From: Alphaproteobacteria bacterium | Lineage (GTDB): Bacteria; Pseudomonadota; Alphaproteobacteria; VGEJ01 | Assembly (NCBI GenBank): GCA_016869335.1 | Contig: VGEJ01000162.1 | Location: 1-6,272 of the forward strand | DNA length: 6,272 bases | Direction of reading: 5' to 3' | In this document: in pieces, positions 1 through 6,228 of the stretch | Layout: the number at the start of each line of letters is the position of its first letter | How positions within the stretch are numbered: position 1 is the stretch's first letter | Notes under the pieces: generated by a model | What the model was told of the DNA's origin: nothing | Seen by the model: only the letters and a program-made list of their open reading frames with translations | Databases searched by the model: none | Position numbers and translations under genes: made by a program

Positions 1-840
1 CAGCGCGCCCGCGATGTACTCGCCGCTTCGGCGCGCGAGAACCAGGACGATCCGGTCGGCCATTCCCGCACCCAACATGCTGAAGAAGGCTCGGTTGAGA
101 TAGGGCCGTCCCCACTTGCGCCCGCCGGTGTCCATGTAGAAGCGAAAGAACGCATCCCAATGGCGCTCGGCGATGGCGCTGCCGCTCAGGATCTCGACGG
201 AGACGCCGTCATCCAGGGCGGCCCGACGCTCGCGTCGAATGATCTTGCACTTGCGCGACGCCAGCGCGGTCAAGAAGTCGTCGAAATCGGCGTAGCCGCC
301 GTTGACCCAATGGAACTGCTCGCCGGTGCGGACGAGGAAGCCATGAGCCGTGAGCCGCTGGGTCACCGCCTCGGCGACGAAGTTAATGTGGAGCGACGAC
401 ACCTCGAACCGGCGCGCCACCTCGATCGCCCCGGCGGCCAAAGCCTGCTCGATCGCCTCCGCACCCTCGCCCGGCGGCACCAGGAGCCGCGGCCCGGTAA
501 CCGGGGTGAACGGCGCCGCGATGAGGAGCTTCGGATAGTACTGTCCGCCGGCGCGTTCGTACGCCTGGGCCCAACCGTGGTCGAACACGTACTCGCCGTA
601 GGAATGGCTCTTGAGATACATCGGGGCGGCGGCGCGGACCGCGCCGCCGGCGCCCTCGACCACAAGGTGGTGGGGTGCCCAGCCGGTCTCGGGCTGGGCC
701 GAACCGCTGGCCTCGAGCGCCGCAAGGAAAGCGTGGCGAACGAAGGGGTTGTCGCCGGCGCAAGCGTCCCAATCGGCGGCCGGCACCGTGGCGATGTCAT
801 TGACGATGCGGATGCTGAGCGTGCCGCTCTCGCGCGGCAT
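1..840 (-). CDS. FemAB/GNAT-like N-acyltransferase (DUF482 / peptidogalycan biosynthesis family), C-terminus cut off by the window edge
   Basis: My translation from the ATG at 840-838 stays open for 280 codons to base 1, so the gene runs off the left edge; relatives are usually about 380-400 residues, so roughly the last quarter is missing. Diagnostic stretches are the N-terminal NPFVRHAFLAALE (residues 31-43), an aromatic segment around EYVFDHGWAQAYE (83-95), the basic FDDFLTALASRK...IRRER region (186-205), and FYMDTGGRKWG (234-244). These match the DUF482 family, whose fold resembles tandem GNAT domains and FemAB aminoacyl transferases. No signal peptide or membrane segment is visible, so it should be cytosolic. 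The exact acyl donor and acceptor are not known for the family, and the 'peptidogalycan' name is historical. Its ATG overlaps the stop codon of the upstream phosphodiesterase gene by one base (TGATG), so it is the fourth gene of the operon and translationally coupled. Confidence 0.88.
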   Translation of the reverse strand, partial: MPRESGTLSIRIVNDIATVPAADWDACAGDNPFVRHAFLAALEASGSAQPETGWAPHHLVVEGAGGAVRAAAPMYLKSHSYGEYVFDHGWAQAYERAGGQYYPKLLIAAPFTPVTGPRLLVPPGEGAEAIEQALAAGAIEVARRFEVSSLHINFVAEAVTQRLTAHGFLVRTGEQFHWVNGGYADFDDFLTALASRKCKIIRRERRAALDDGVSVEILSGSAIAERHWDAFFRFYMDTGGRKWGRPYLNRAFFSMLGAGMADRIVLVLARRSGEYIAGAL

Positions 841-1583
841 CAGGGTGCCCCGCCCCATGCCACGGGCGCCCCAGCCGCCTCGAAGATCATGTTGTCGGCA
901 TGGCGCGCGGCACAGGCGCGCTCGGTCGCATCGGTAACGGTCCACGCCAGAAGCGGCAGTCCGAGGCGCCGGATGCGGCGCGCGCGCGCGCAAGGTAGGG
1001 CCCGGACGTCGTAAGCGACGAAGGTCGGCCCGAGCCAACGCAAGAACGGACGCGATAGCGCCACCGCATCGGCAATGCGAGCGCGGCCGGCCGCGCGCGT
1101 GTCGCCGCCAACGACGCCGCGCCGGAGCGCTGGGCAGCGGAGGCGAAACCAGGCCAGCACCAGCGGGCTGAAGGACATCACGGCGAACGGCCCCGAATAG
1201 CGCGCGAGCGCGCGCGCGACGGCACGCCCGACCCCGCCCGCCGGGCCGCTGGTCTTCACCTCTATCAGCACGGGAACCCGGCCGTCCACCAGCTTAAGCA
1301 CCTCGCCGAGCAGCGGGATGCGCTCATCGCTGCCGTTCAAGCGCAGCGCCCGCAGCGCGGCGCCCGAGTGCCGGCGGAGAGAACCCCGCACCGCCGTCAG
1401 CCGTTCGAGGGTGGCATCGTGGAACACCATCGCCGCCCCGTCGGCGCTTGCTCGGACGTCGAGTTCGATACCGAGGCCGCGCTCCATGGCCGCCGCGAAC
1501 GCGGCTAGGCTGTTCTCGGGCCGCCGCCCGTCGCGGTCGTGCAGACCGCGATGGGCGAACGGAACCGCGGTCAGCCAACTCAC
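840..1583 (-). CDS. Glycerophosphodiester phosphodiesterase (GDPD family)
   Basis: This 247-residue protein should hydrolyse glycerophosphodiesters from phospholipid turnover to sn-glycerol 3-phosphate and an alcohol, using a divalent metal in a TIM-barrel. The catalytic signature is complete: HRG at 11-13 (general acid/base His11), PEN at 22-24, the metal-binding E40-x-D42 in GIELDV, His55 in VFHD, and Glu108/Lys110 in VLIEVK. A late TIM-barrel strand reads LLAWTVTD (211-218) and the C-terminus carries ADNMIFE (229-235). There is no signal peptide, so it is a short, cytosolic, UgpQ-like single-domain type rather than a periplasmic GlpQ. The start is GTG at 1583-1581, chosen because it begins right before the conserved core and overlaps the RidA-like stop by four bases (GTGA). 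An Arg/Ala-rich stretch at 165-207 is encoded by runs of alternating C and G. The substrate headgroup cannot be read from the sequence. Confidence 0.93.
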   Translation of the reverse strand: MSWLTAVPFAHRGLHDRDGRRPENSLAAFAAAMERGLGIELDVRASADGAAMVFHDATLERLTAVRGSLRRHSGAALRALRLNGSDERIPLLGEVLKLVDGRVPVLIEVKTSGPAGGVGRAVARALARYSGPFAVMSFSPLVLAWFRLRCPALRRGVVGGDTRAAGRARIADAVALSRPFLRWLGPTFVAYDVRALPCARARRIRRLGLPLLAWTVTDATERACAARHADNMIFEAAGAPVAWGGAP

Positions 1584-2047
1584 GCGATCTCGAAGATCGC
1601 GTCGATCTCGACCGAGATGCCCATGGGCAGGGCGCGGGCCCCGATCGTGGTGCGGGCGTGGCGCCCGGCCTCGCCGAACACGGCGACCATGAGGTTGGAG
1701 GCGCCGTTCATGACCGCGGGAACAGCCGTGAAGTCGGGCCTGCAGTAGATCAACCCGAAGAGGCGGACGCAGCGGCGCACGCGGTCGAGGTCACCGCTAC
1801 AGGCATCGCTGAGCGCGCTGAGGAGCTGCAAGCCGACGATGCGGGCGGTTGCGGTCGCCTGCTCGGGGCTGACCCCGGCGCCGACCATCCCGGTGACGTA
1901 ACGCCCGTCCGCGCCGACCGGACCATGGCCCGATATGTGGGCGAGATGACCGGTGACACGGTAGGGAACGTAGTTGGCGATGGGCGCGCCGAGCTTGGGG
2001 AGGGTGATGCCAAGCTCGTTCAGACGAGTTGCGATACGACCGGCCAT
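1580..2047 (-). CDS. RidA-family (YjgF/YER057c/UK114) protein, second of a tandem pair
   Basis: A 155-residue protein of the longer Rid subfamily (YjgF_YER057c_UK114_like_1 type). Start is ATG at 2047-2045, 5 bases after the stop of the first RidA-like gene; the open frame extends far upstream, but that extension only shadows the first copy. Rid proteins hydrolyse reactive 2-imino acids or enamines made by PLP enzymes; this subfamily's substrates are less well defined. The key arginine is present as Arg132 in GRHARTTIG, with Glu147 in SVEIDA 15 residues later, the spacing of Arg105 and Glu120 in E. coli RidA. The Cys107 equivalent is threonine. A hand comparison with its neighbour gives about 74 identities over 155 positions with essentially no gaps. 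It departs from the neighbour at residues 36-58, where SGHGP replaces SGQIP at the edge of the expected ligand pocket, so the two copies may have different substrates. No clear Shine-Dalgarno is visible; translation probably depends on coupling. Confidence 0.92.
   Translation of the reverse strand: MAGRIATRLNELGITLPKLGAPIANYVPYRVTGHLAHISGHGPVGADGRYVTGMVGAGVSPEQATATARIVGLQLLSALSDACSGDLDRVRRCVRLFGLIYCRPDFTAVPAVMNGASNLMVAVFGEAGRHARTTIGARALPMGISVEIDAIFEIA
1582..1602 (-). promoter_or_regulatory. Hairpin at the RidA-like / phosphodiesterase junction
   Basis: Bases 1582-1590 and 1594-1602 are perfect reverse complements (9 bp, ACGCGATCT on the plus strand) around a 3-base loop. In the minus-strand mRNA this stem covers the last codons of the RidA-like gene (Ile-Phe-Glu-Ile-Ala) and reaches into the GTG start of the phosphodiesterase, covering the place where its ribosome binding site would be. 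It could keep that start closed until a ribosome finishing the RidA-like gene opens it. The first RidA-like gene encodes the similar ending FEVA without the hairpin. It has no T-tract after it, so it is not a typical terminator. The function is inferred. Confidence 0.45.
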
Positions 2048-2052
2048 CGCGC

Positions 2053-2520
2053 TCACGCGACTTCGAACACGGCGTCGACCTCGACGGCGGCGCCGAGCGG
2101 CAGCGTCCCGGCGCCGACCGCGAACCGCGCATGGCGCCCTTTGTCGCCGAGCACCTCGACGATCAGGTCGGACGCTCCGTTGATGACCTTTGGGTGGTCG
2201 CCGAAGTCGGGCGTGGACGCGACGTAGCCGCCGATCTTGATACAGCGGACGACCCGGTCGAGATCGCCGCCGCAGGCGTTGCGCAGGTGGCCGAGGAGAT
2301 TGAGCGCGCAGAGCCGGGCCGCCTCCCGGCCCTGCTCGATGCTGAGGTCCTTGCCGAGCGTGCCGACGACCTTCACCTTGCCGTCCTGCAACGGGATCTG
2401 GCCCGAGAGGTAGATCAGGTTGCCGCTCTGCACAAAGGGCACGTAGTTGGCCACCGGCGCCGGCGGTCGCGGCAGCTCGATCTTGAGCTCCTTGAGGCGC
2501 GCATCGACGGCTCCTACCAT
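2053..2520 (-). CDS. RidA-family (YjgF/YER057c/UK114) protein, first gene of the operon
   Basis: A 155-residue RidA-like protein, probably a cytosolic trimer acting on imine/enamine intermediates (family knowledge). Start is ATG at 2520-2518, supported by a strong AAGGAAGGA ribosome binding site ending 6 bases upstream; a longer reading from 2598 would run through the promoter and is rejected. Visible family landmarks are PPAPVANYVPF (19-29), the LIYLSGQIP strand-turn (35-43), NACGGDLDRV (81-90), PDFGDHPKVINGAS (104-117), and the active-site block GRHARFAVG...LPLG...VEVDA with Arg132 and Glu147. The Cys107 equivalent of E. coli RidA is alanine. The SGQ turn and Arg are retained, so it is likely the more canonical of the two copies. 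It opens the operon RidA-RidA-phosphodiesterase-acyltransferase, a neighbourhood I associate with alphaproteobacteria. It faces the divergent adenylate cyclase across 144 bases. Confidence 0.93.
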   Translation of the reverse strand: MVGAVDARLKELKIELPRPPAPVANYVPFVQSGNLIYLSGQIPLQDGKVKVVGTLGKDLSIEQGREAARLCALNLLGHLRNACGGDLDRVVRCIKIGGYVASTPDFGDHPKVINGASDLIVEVLGDKGRHARFAVGAGTLPLGAAVEVDAVFEVA

Positions 2521-2526
2521 TCTCGA

Positions 2527-2535
2527 TCCTTCCTT
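2527..2535 (-). promoter_or_regulatory. Strong ribosome binding site of the first RidA-like gene
   Basis: Minus-strand AAGGAAGGA, ending 6 bases before the ATG at 2520. It is the best Shine-Dalgarno in the window and fixes the start of the 155-residue protein rather than the longer upstream reading. The following genes in this operon lack a comparable site, consistent with coupling from this one. Confidence 0.75.
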
Positions 2536-2561
2536 CGCACGGCTGCCCGCGTCGCGGCGGA

Positions 2562-2590
2562 ATGATAGACGGGCGTGGAGCAAGAGCCAA
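2562..2590 (-). promoter_or_regulatory. Candidate sigma-70 promoter of the RidA-RidA-phosphodiesterase-acyltransferase operon
   Basis: On the minus strand TTGGCT (2590-2585) is followed after exactly 17 bases by TATCAT (2567-2562). These match the TTGACA/TATAAT consensus at 4 of 6 and 5 of 6 positions. Transcription would start near 2555, giving a leader of about 35 bases that carries the ribosome binding site. It lies in a GC-rich background where such an AT-rich hexamer is uncommon. This is prediction by eye only. Confidence 0.5.
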
Positions 2591-2602
2591 GGCGCCACGC
2601 GA

Positions 2603-2631
2603 TTGCCTCACGGCAGCGCCGCGACTACACA
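2603..2631 (+). promoter_or_regulatory. Weak candidate promoter for the adenylate cyclase
   Basis: TTGCCT (2603-2608) and TACACA (2626-2631) are separated by 17 bases on the plus strand, matching the sigma-70 consensus at about 4 and 3 of 6 positions. It would place the start near 2638, about 27 bases before the ATG at 2665. The match is marginal and a promoter of another class is equally possible. It lies back to back with the stronger divergent promoter, with the two -35 hexamers 12 bases apart, so one regulator could affect both. Confidence 0.22.
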
Positions 2632-2664
2632 TAAGGAGAGGGCGCGCGAGGCGCGGGAGCACGC

Positions 2665-3875
2665 ATGAGGTTGACGAGCATCGACGAGGTCGTCGATCGC
2701 ATCTGGTCGAGGCGCTCGATGGGCGCCCCGCCGCCGAGCTGATTGCGATCGTCTGTCCTATGCTGGTGGCGGCAGGCGTGCCACTGTCGCGGGTGTGGGT
2801 CGGTGAACGCACCCTGCATCCGATTCTGAGCGGGTTCGGATACACCTGGAGGCCGGGCCGCGACGTGGTGCGCACGGGCTACGAGAGCGAGCGAACCGAT
2901 GGCCGTGAGCGGTGGCTGCGGAGCCCCATGAACCACCTGTTGACGAACCAGCTTCCCGAGCTGCGTTGTGCTCTGTGGCGGCAGAACGAGCCGGCGGCAT
3001 TTCCGATCCTCCAGGAGCTGCGCGAGGGTGGAGCCACTGACTACATCGCGTTCGCGACGGCGTTCGGGGCGGCGCACCGCCTCGGTCCGGTCGAAGGGGT
3101 GGTCTCGTCCTGGACGACCGAGCGGGCGAACGGCTTCACCGATGAGGGCCTCGGTGCTCTGCGCCGGGTGGTTCCGGCCTTGGCGCTGGCGCTCAAGGAC
3201 GGGGCGCTGTTCGCCATCGCCAACGCTGTGATGGAAACCTATCTCGGTGGCGACGCCGGCGGTCGGGTGCTGCGCGGCGAGATCGCGCGCGGCTCGGTCG
3301 AGGACATCGATGCCGTGCTGTGGTTCAGCGACCTCACCGGCTTCACGCGGCTTGCCGACACGATGCCTCGGGACCAACTCATCCCGCTGCTCAACGACTA
3401 TTTCGAGTGCCTCGTCGAGCCGGTCCACGAGCGCGGCGGTCAGGTGCTGAAGTTCATCGGCGACGGCCTGCTCGCGACCTTCCGGGTCGATGCCCTGCCC
3501 GACGCCTGCGGGCGCGCGCTCGACGCGGCCGAGGATGCCGAGGTGCGGGTCCGCGCGCTCAACGAGCGACGCAGCGCCGAGGGCAAGCCGATCACCGATT
3601 TCCGTTTGGCGCTCCATCGCGGCGATGTGCTGTACGGCAACGTCGGCGCGCGCACACGGCTCGACATCACCGTCGTGGGGCCGGCCGTCAACGAAGTGGC
3701 GCGGATCGAGGCGATGGGCCGCTCGCTCGACCAGCGCTTCCTCCTCTCGTCCGACTTCGCCGCCGCCGCCGGTGCACACCGCGACCGCCTGGTGTCGGTC
3801 GGGCGCTACGCGCTCCGCGTCGTCAGCAAGCCGCAGGAGCTCTACACCCTGCTGCCCGCGGGCGGGGCCGCCTGA
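2665..3875 (+). CDS. Class III adenylate cyclase (cytosolic), with an apparent one-base frameshift near its 5' end
   Basis: The C-terminal half is a complete class III nucleotidyl cyclase domain that should convert ATP to cAMP. The first metal-binding Asp is in WFSDLTGFTRL (codon 3330) and the second in KFIGDG (codon 3462). Substrate Lys (3450) and Asp (3663, in RLDITVVG) form the Lys/Asp pair that selects adenine over guanine. The transition-state Asn and Arg are in VNEVAR (codons 3690 and 3702). The preceding ~200 residues have no membrane segment and include a weakly GAF-like stretch (YIAFATAFGAAHRLG to GFTDEGLGALRR), probably sensory. I place the start at ATG 2665, behind GGGAG at 2655-2659. 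It reads MRLTSIDEVVDRI with GC-rich third positions, then meets TGA at 2740. From about 2703 the protein continues one frame over as LVEALDGRPAAELIAI. With one missing base restored the product would be about 403 residues. Alternatives are ATG 2562 with an implausible Arg-rich leader, or ATG 2760 (371 residues). aguA follows after 7 bases. Confidence 0.9.
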
Positions 3876-3882
3876 TCGCCGG

Positions 3883-4911
3883 ATGACCGACTCGGCTCTC
3901 ACCACCGTTCCGGCCGGGCTCCGCATGCCGGCCGAGTGGCAGCGCCACGAGCGCTGCTGGATGGGCTGGCCGTGCCGAACCCTGCTGTGGGGCGAGCGTT
4001 TGCTCGCAGCGCGCCGTGCCTTCGCGGACGTCGCGCGAACGATCGCGGACTTCGAGCCGGTCACCATGGTGGCCAATCCCCATGACGTGGCGGAAGCCTC
4101 GCTGATGTGTGGCCAGGGGATCGACATCCTGGCGTTGCCGCTCGATGACTCCTGGCTTCGCGACACGGGCCCCAGCTTCGTGCACGATGCCGAGGGGGGA
4201 CTCGCCGGCATCGCCTGGCGGTTCAACGCGTGGGGCGAGAGGTACCTCCCCTACGGCGACGACGCTGCGCTGTCGGCTGCTGTTCTCGCGCATCTCAAGT
4301 GCCCCGCCTTCCTGGCGCCGCTGGTGCTCGAGGGCGGCGCGATCTCGGTCGATGGCGAGGGCACGCTGCTCGCCACCGAAAGCAGCATCCTCAATCCCAA
4401 CCGCAACCCCGGTCGCGGTTGGGCAGAGGTCGAGCAGATCTTTGCCGGCTATCTCGGGGTCAGCCAGGTGATCTGGCTGGCGGGGGGGCTGGTGCACGAC
4501 GAAACCGACGGGCACGTCGACAATATCGCCTGCTTCGTCGCGCCGGGCAGGGTCCTGGCGGCGGCGCCCGGCTGGCGCATCGATCCCGACTACGAGATGC
4601 TACGCACCAACCTCGAGCGGCTGCGAGCTGCGCGCGACGCCAACGGGCGGGCGCTCGAGGTGATCGAGGTTCCGCGGCCCAAGGCCCGCGAGATCGATGG
4701 CCGAGCGCTCGTGCGCTCATACCTCAATTTCTACCCGGCCAACGGCGCCGTGATCGTGCCCGTGTTCGACGACGTCGCCGACGACCGGGCGTTCTCGGTG
4801 ATCGCCAAGACCTTCCCCGAACGGCAGCCCGTCGCGGTTCAGGCGAACGACGTCGTCTACGGCGGCGGCGGTATCCACTGCATCACGCAGCCGCAGCCGG
4901 CGCGGCGCTAA
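3883..4911 (+). CDS. aguA: Agmatine deiminase
   Basis: A 342-residue enzyme converting agmatine and water to N-carbamoylputrescine and ammonia, a step from arginine-derived agmatine towards putrescine. It has the guanidino-group-modifying pentein fold (PF04371 family, PAD_porph). The catalytic set is complete: SWLRDTGP with Asp94, LEGGAI with Glu150, the TDGHVDN motif with His211 and Asp213, and the nucleophile Cys333 in GGGGIHCITQ ten residues from the end. MPAEWQRHERCWMGWP (15-30) is the usual N-terminal signature, and NPNRNPGRG (from 4396) lies in the central region. The length fits the family (about 340-370). The ATG at 3883 lies 7 bases after the cyclase stop with only a weak ribosome binding site, so it is probably co-transcribed and coupled with the cyclase. 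N-carbamoylputrescine amidase (aguB), the usual next enzyme, is not in the window. The TAA stop overlaps the convergent proC stop. Confidence 0.96.
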   Translation: MTDSALTTVPAGLRMPAEWQRHERCWMGWPCRTLLWGERLLAARRAFADVARTIADFEPVTMVANPHDVAEASLMCGQGIDILALPLDDSWLRDTGPSFVHDAEGGLAGIAWRFNAWGERYLPYGDDAALSAAVLAHLKCPAFLAPLVLEGGAISVDGEGTLLATESSILNPNRNPGRGWAEVEQIFAGYLGVSQVIWLAGGLVHDETDGHVDNIACFVAPGRVLAAAPGWRIDPDYEMLRTNLERLRAARDANGRALEVIEVPRPKAREIDGRALVRSYLNFYPANGAVIVPVFDDVADDRAFSVIAKTFPERQPVAVQANDVVYGGGGIHCITQPQPARR

Positions 4912-5717
4912 CCGGCGAGCGCGCGCGAGCGCTCCGTGGCCGCCGCGACCGCTCGGCGGAGGAGCTGGCCCATACCGTCCTGGGCCATCAGCACGCGCAG
5001 CGCCGCCTCGGTCGTGCCGCCAGGGCTGGTGACCCGGCGGCGCAGCGCCGCCGGCGGGTCGGAGGCCGAGCGGGCGAGTTCGCCGGCACCGGCGATGGAT
5101 GCGAGCGCGAGCCGATCGGCCAGGTCGCGTGCCAGCCCGGCGGCGACCCCCGCGTCCGCAAGGCACTCGATCAGGAGAAACGCATAGGCCGGCCCACTTC
5201 CCGACACGGCCGTCACGGCGTCCATGAGCCCCTCGTCCTCGACCCAGGCCACGGCGCCGACGGCTTGGAGCAGGGCATCGCAGGCCGCTCGCTGGGCGGC
5301 GCTCACCGCGGCATTGGCGCATGCCACGGTGATGCCGCGGCGCACCAGGGCCGGGGTATTCGGCATGGTCCGGACGACCGCCGGGCGGCCGCCGAGCACC
5401 CGCTCGATCGCGGCGATCCGGGTGCCGGCGGCGACCGAGACGAACAGCGCGCCGGCCGCCGCGAAGGCGCCGTAAGCCGGCAGTACCGCGGCGACCTCCT
5501 GCGGCTTGACGGCGACCACGACGGTATCAAGCTTGGACGCCGGCGGCAGTTCGGTCGGCCGAGCGACCGCGCGAACGCCTTGCGCGCTCGCACCGTGCCG
5601 AGCGGCTTCGTTCGGCTCGACGACCGCGATGTCGCCACCCGCCATGCCGCGGGCGAGCCAGCCGCCCAGCAACGCGCCGCCCATGTTGCCGCAGCCGACG
5701 AGCAGCAGGCCGCCCAT
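4908..5717 (-). CDS. proC: Pyrroline-5-carboxylate reductase
   Basis: A 269-residue cytosolic enzyme for the last step of proline synthesis, reducing 1-pyrroline-5-carboxylate with NAD(P)H. The N-terminal Rossmann motif is LLLVGCGNMGGALL (4-17), followed by VVAVKPQ (67-73) and the RTMPNTPALV segment (116-125). The C-terminal dimer/active-site region has AVSGSGPAYAFLL (170-182), DAGVAAGL (188-195) and the P5CR signature around TSPGGTTEAAL (230-240). The length equals that of E. coli ProC. The start is ATG 5717, or the immediately preceding in-frame GTG at 5720; both overlap the stop of the YbjN-domain gene (1 or 4 bases), so the pair is translationally coupled. The stop TAG (4910-4908) overlaps the convergent aguA stop. 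All key motifs are intact. Confidence 0.97.
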   Translation of the reverse strand: MGGLLLVGCGNMGGALLGGWLARGMAGGDIAVVEPNEAARHGASAQGVRAVARPTELPPASKLDTVVVAVKPQEVAAVLPAYGAFAAAGALFVSVAAGTRIAAIERVLGGRPAVVRTMPNTPALVRRGITVACANAAVSAAQRAACDALLQAVGAVAWVEDEGLMDAVTAVSGSGPAYAFLLIECLADAGVAAGLARDLADRLALASIAGAGELARSASDPPAALRRRVTSPGGTTEAALRVLMAQDGMGQLLRRAVAAATERSRALAG

Positions 5718-6217
5718 CACGCCGATCCAACCGTCTCGAGCAACGCCGCGGCGATGGCCTCGATCGGTGTCTTGCCGCCCCACAGCACGAATTGGAACGC
5801 GGGATAGAAGCGCTCGCACTCGACGAACCCGGCACTCACGATGTCCTCCATCTGGGCTGCCGACGCCGAGGTGTCGCTCAATACGTGGGTGTGTTGGAAG
5901 GCGATGGCGCCGTCTTCGTCCCACATCGCGAAATGGCCGAGCCAAAGCCGGGCGTTTGCCAGCGCCAGAAGGGATTGGACGTCGACGAGGCGCCGGCGCG
6001 GCACGACGATGTCGAAGGCGCACGAGAACTGCACCGAAGGCGGCGTGTCGAGCCGCGCAAACCACAGGTAATAGCGGCACCACGGGCCATCGACCGAGAC
6101 GCTGATCTCGCGGTCGCCGACGCGCTCGTAGTTCCATTCATGCGCTACCAGGATGCCCTCTACGACATCCAGCGGATTGCAGGCCTCGGCGTGGCGGCGG
6201 ACGATCTCGGTAGCCAT
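5717..6217 (-). CDS. YbjN-domain protein, paired with proC
   Basis: A 166-residue acidic protein with the fold of the YbjN family (PF10722), related to the small chaperone-like adaptors seen in type III secretion. Recognisable parts are NPLDVVEGILVAHEW (14-28), the ISVSVDGPWCRYYLWF strands (38-53), ALANARLWLGHFAMW (85-99) and ERFYPAFQFVLWGGK (135-149), followed by a closing amphipathic helix with PIEAIAAALLE. There is no signal peptide or membrane segment. Its molecular role is not established; E. coli YbjN is linked to stress and motility phenotypes, which should not be transferred here. A YbjN-domain gene just upstream of proC is, to my knowledge, a frequent alphaproteobacterial arrangement. 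Start ATG 6217 is supported by GAGGGA 5 bases upstream; the stop TGA overlaps the proC start. Confidence 0.9.
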   Translation of the reverse strand: MATEIVRRHAEACNPLDVVEGILVAHEWNYERVGDREISVSVDGPWCRYYLWFARLDTPPSVQFSCAFDIVVPRRRLVDVQSLLALANARLWLGHFAMWDEDGAIAFQHTHVLSDTSASAAQMEDIVSAGFVECERFYPAFQFVLWGGKTPIEAIAAALLETVGSA

Positions 6218-6222
6218 GCGAT

Positions 6223-6228
6223 TCCCTC
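6223..6228 (-). promoter_or_regulatory. Ribosome binding site of the YbjN-domain gene
   Basis: Minus-strand GAGGGA lies 5 bases before the ATG at 6217 and supports that start. The remaining bases to the right edge (6229-6272) presumably hold the promoter of the YbjN-proC unit, with a short AT-rich patch at 6241-6251, but I cannot assign a convincing -10/-35 pair. Confidence 0.55.

Noticed and set aside
160..1014. 284-codon plus-strand open frame opposite the acyltransferase and phosphodiesterase
   Set aside because: The minus-strand frames here carry recognisable families; the plus-strand product shows none and begins inside a real gene.
972..1216. Alternating CG tracts in the phosphodiesterase gene as repeats
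   Set aside because: They encode an Arg/Ala-rich stretch with no regular unit, so codon bias explains them.
2633..2638. AAGGAG as the ribosome binding site of the cyclase
   Set aside because: No ATG, GTG or TTG lies 5-12 bases downstream in any frame; the next ATG is 26 bases away and has its own closer GGGAG.
2048..2875. N-terminal extension of the second RidA-like gene up to 2875 (431 codons)
   Set aside because: The extension is an Arg/Pro-rich out-of-frame reading of the first RidA-like gene and of the divergent promoter; the family alignment begins at ATG 2047.
2625..4226. 533-codon minus-strand open frame opposite the cyclase and aguA
   Set aside because: It mirrors two genes with intact catalytic motifs, has Arg/His/Gln-rich unstructured content, and spans two unrelated genes. 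It is a shadow frame of high-GC DNA.
4896..4916. GCCGG/CCGGC inverted repeat around the aguA-proC stops as a bidirectional terminator
   Set aside because: A 5-bp stem with an 11-base loop and no T-run; expected by chance at this GC content.
4230..5807. 525-codon plus-strand open frame across aguA and proC
   Set aside because: It is dominated by Arg/Ala/Gly, shows no domain, and overlaps aguA in another frame and proC on the opposite strand.
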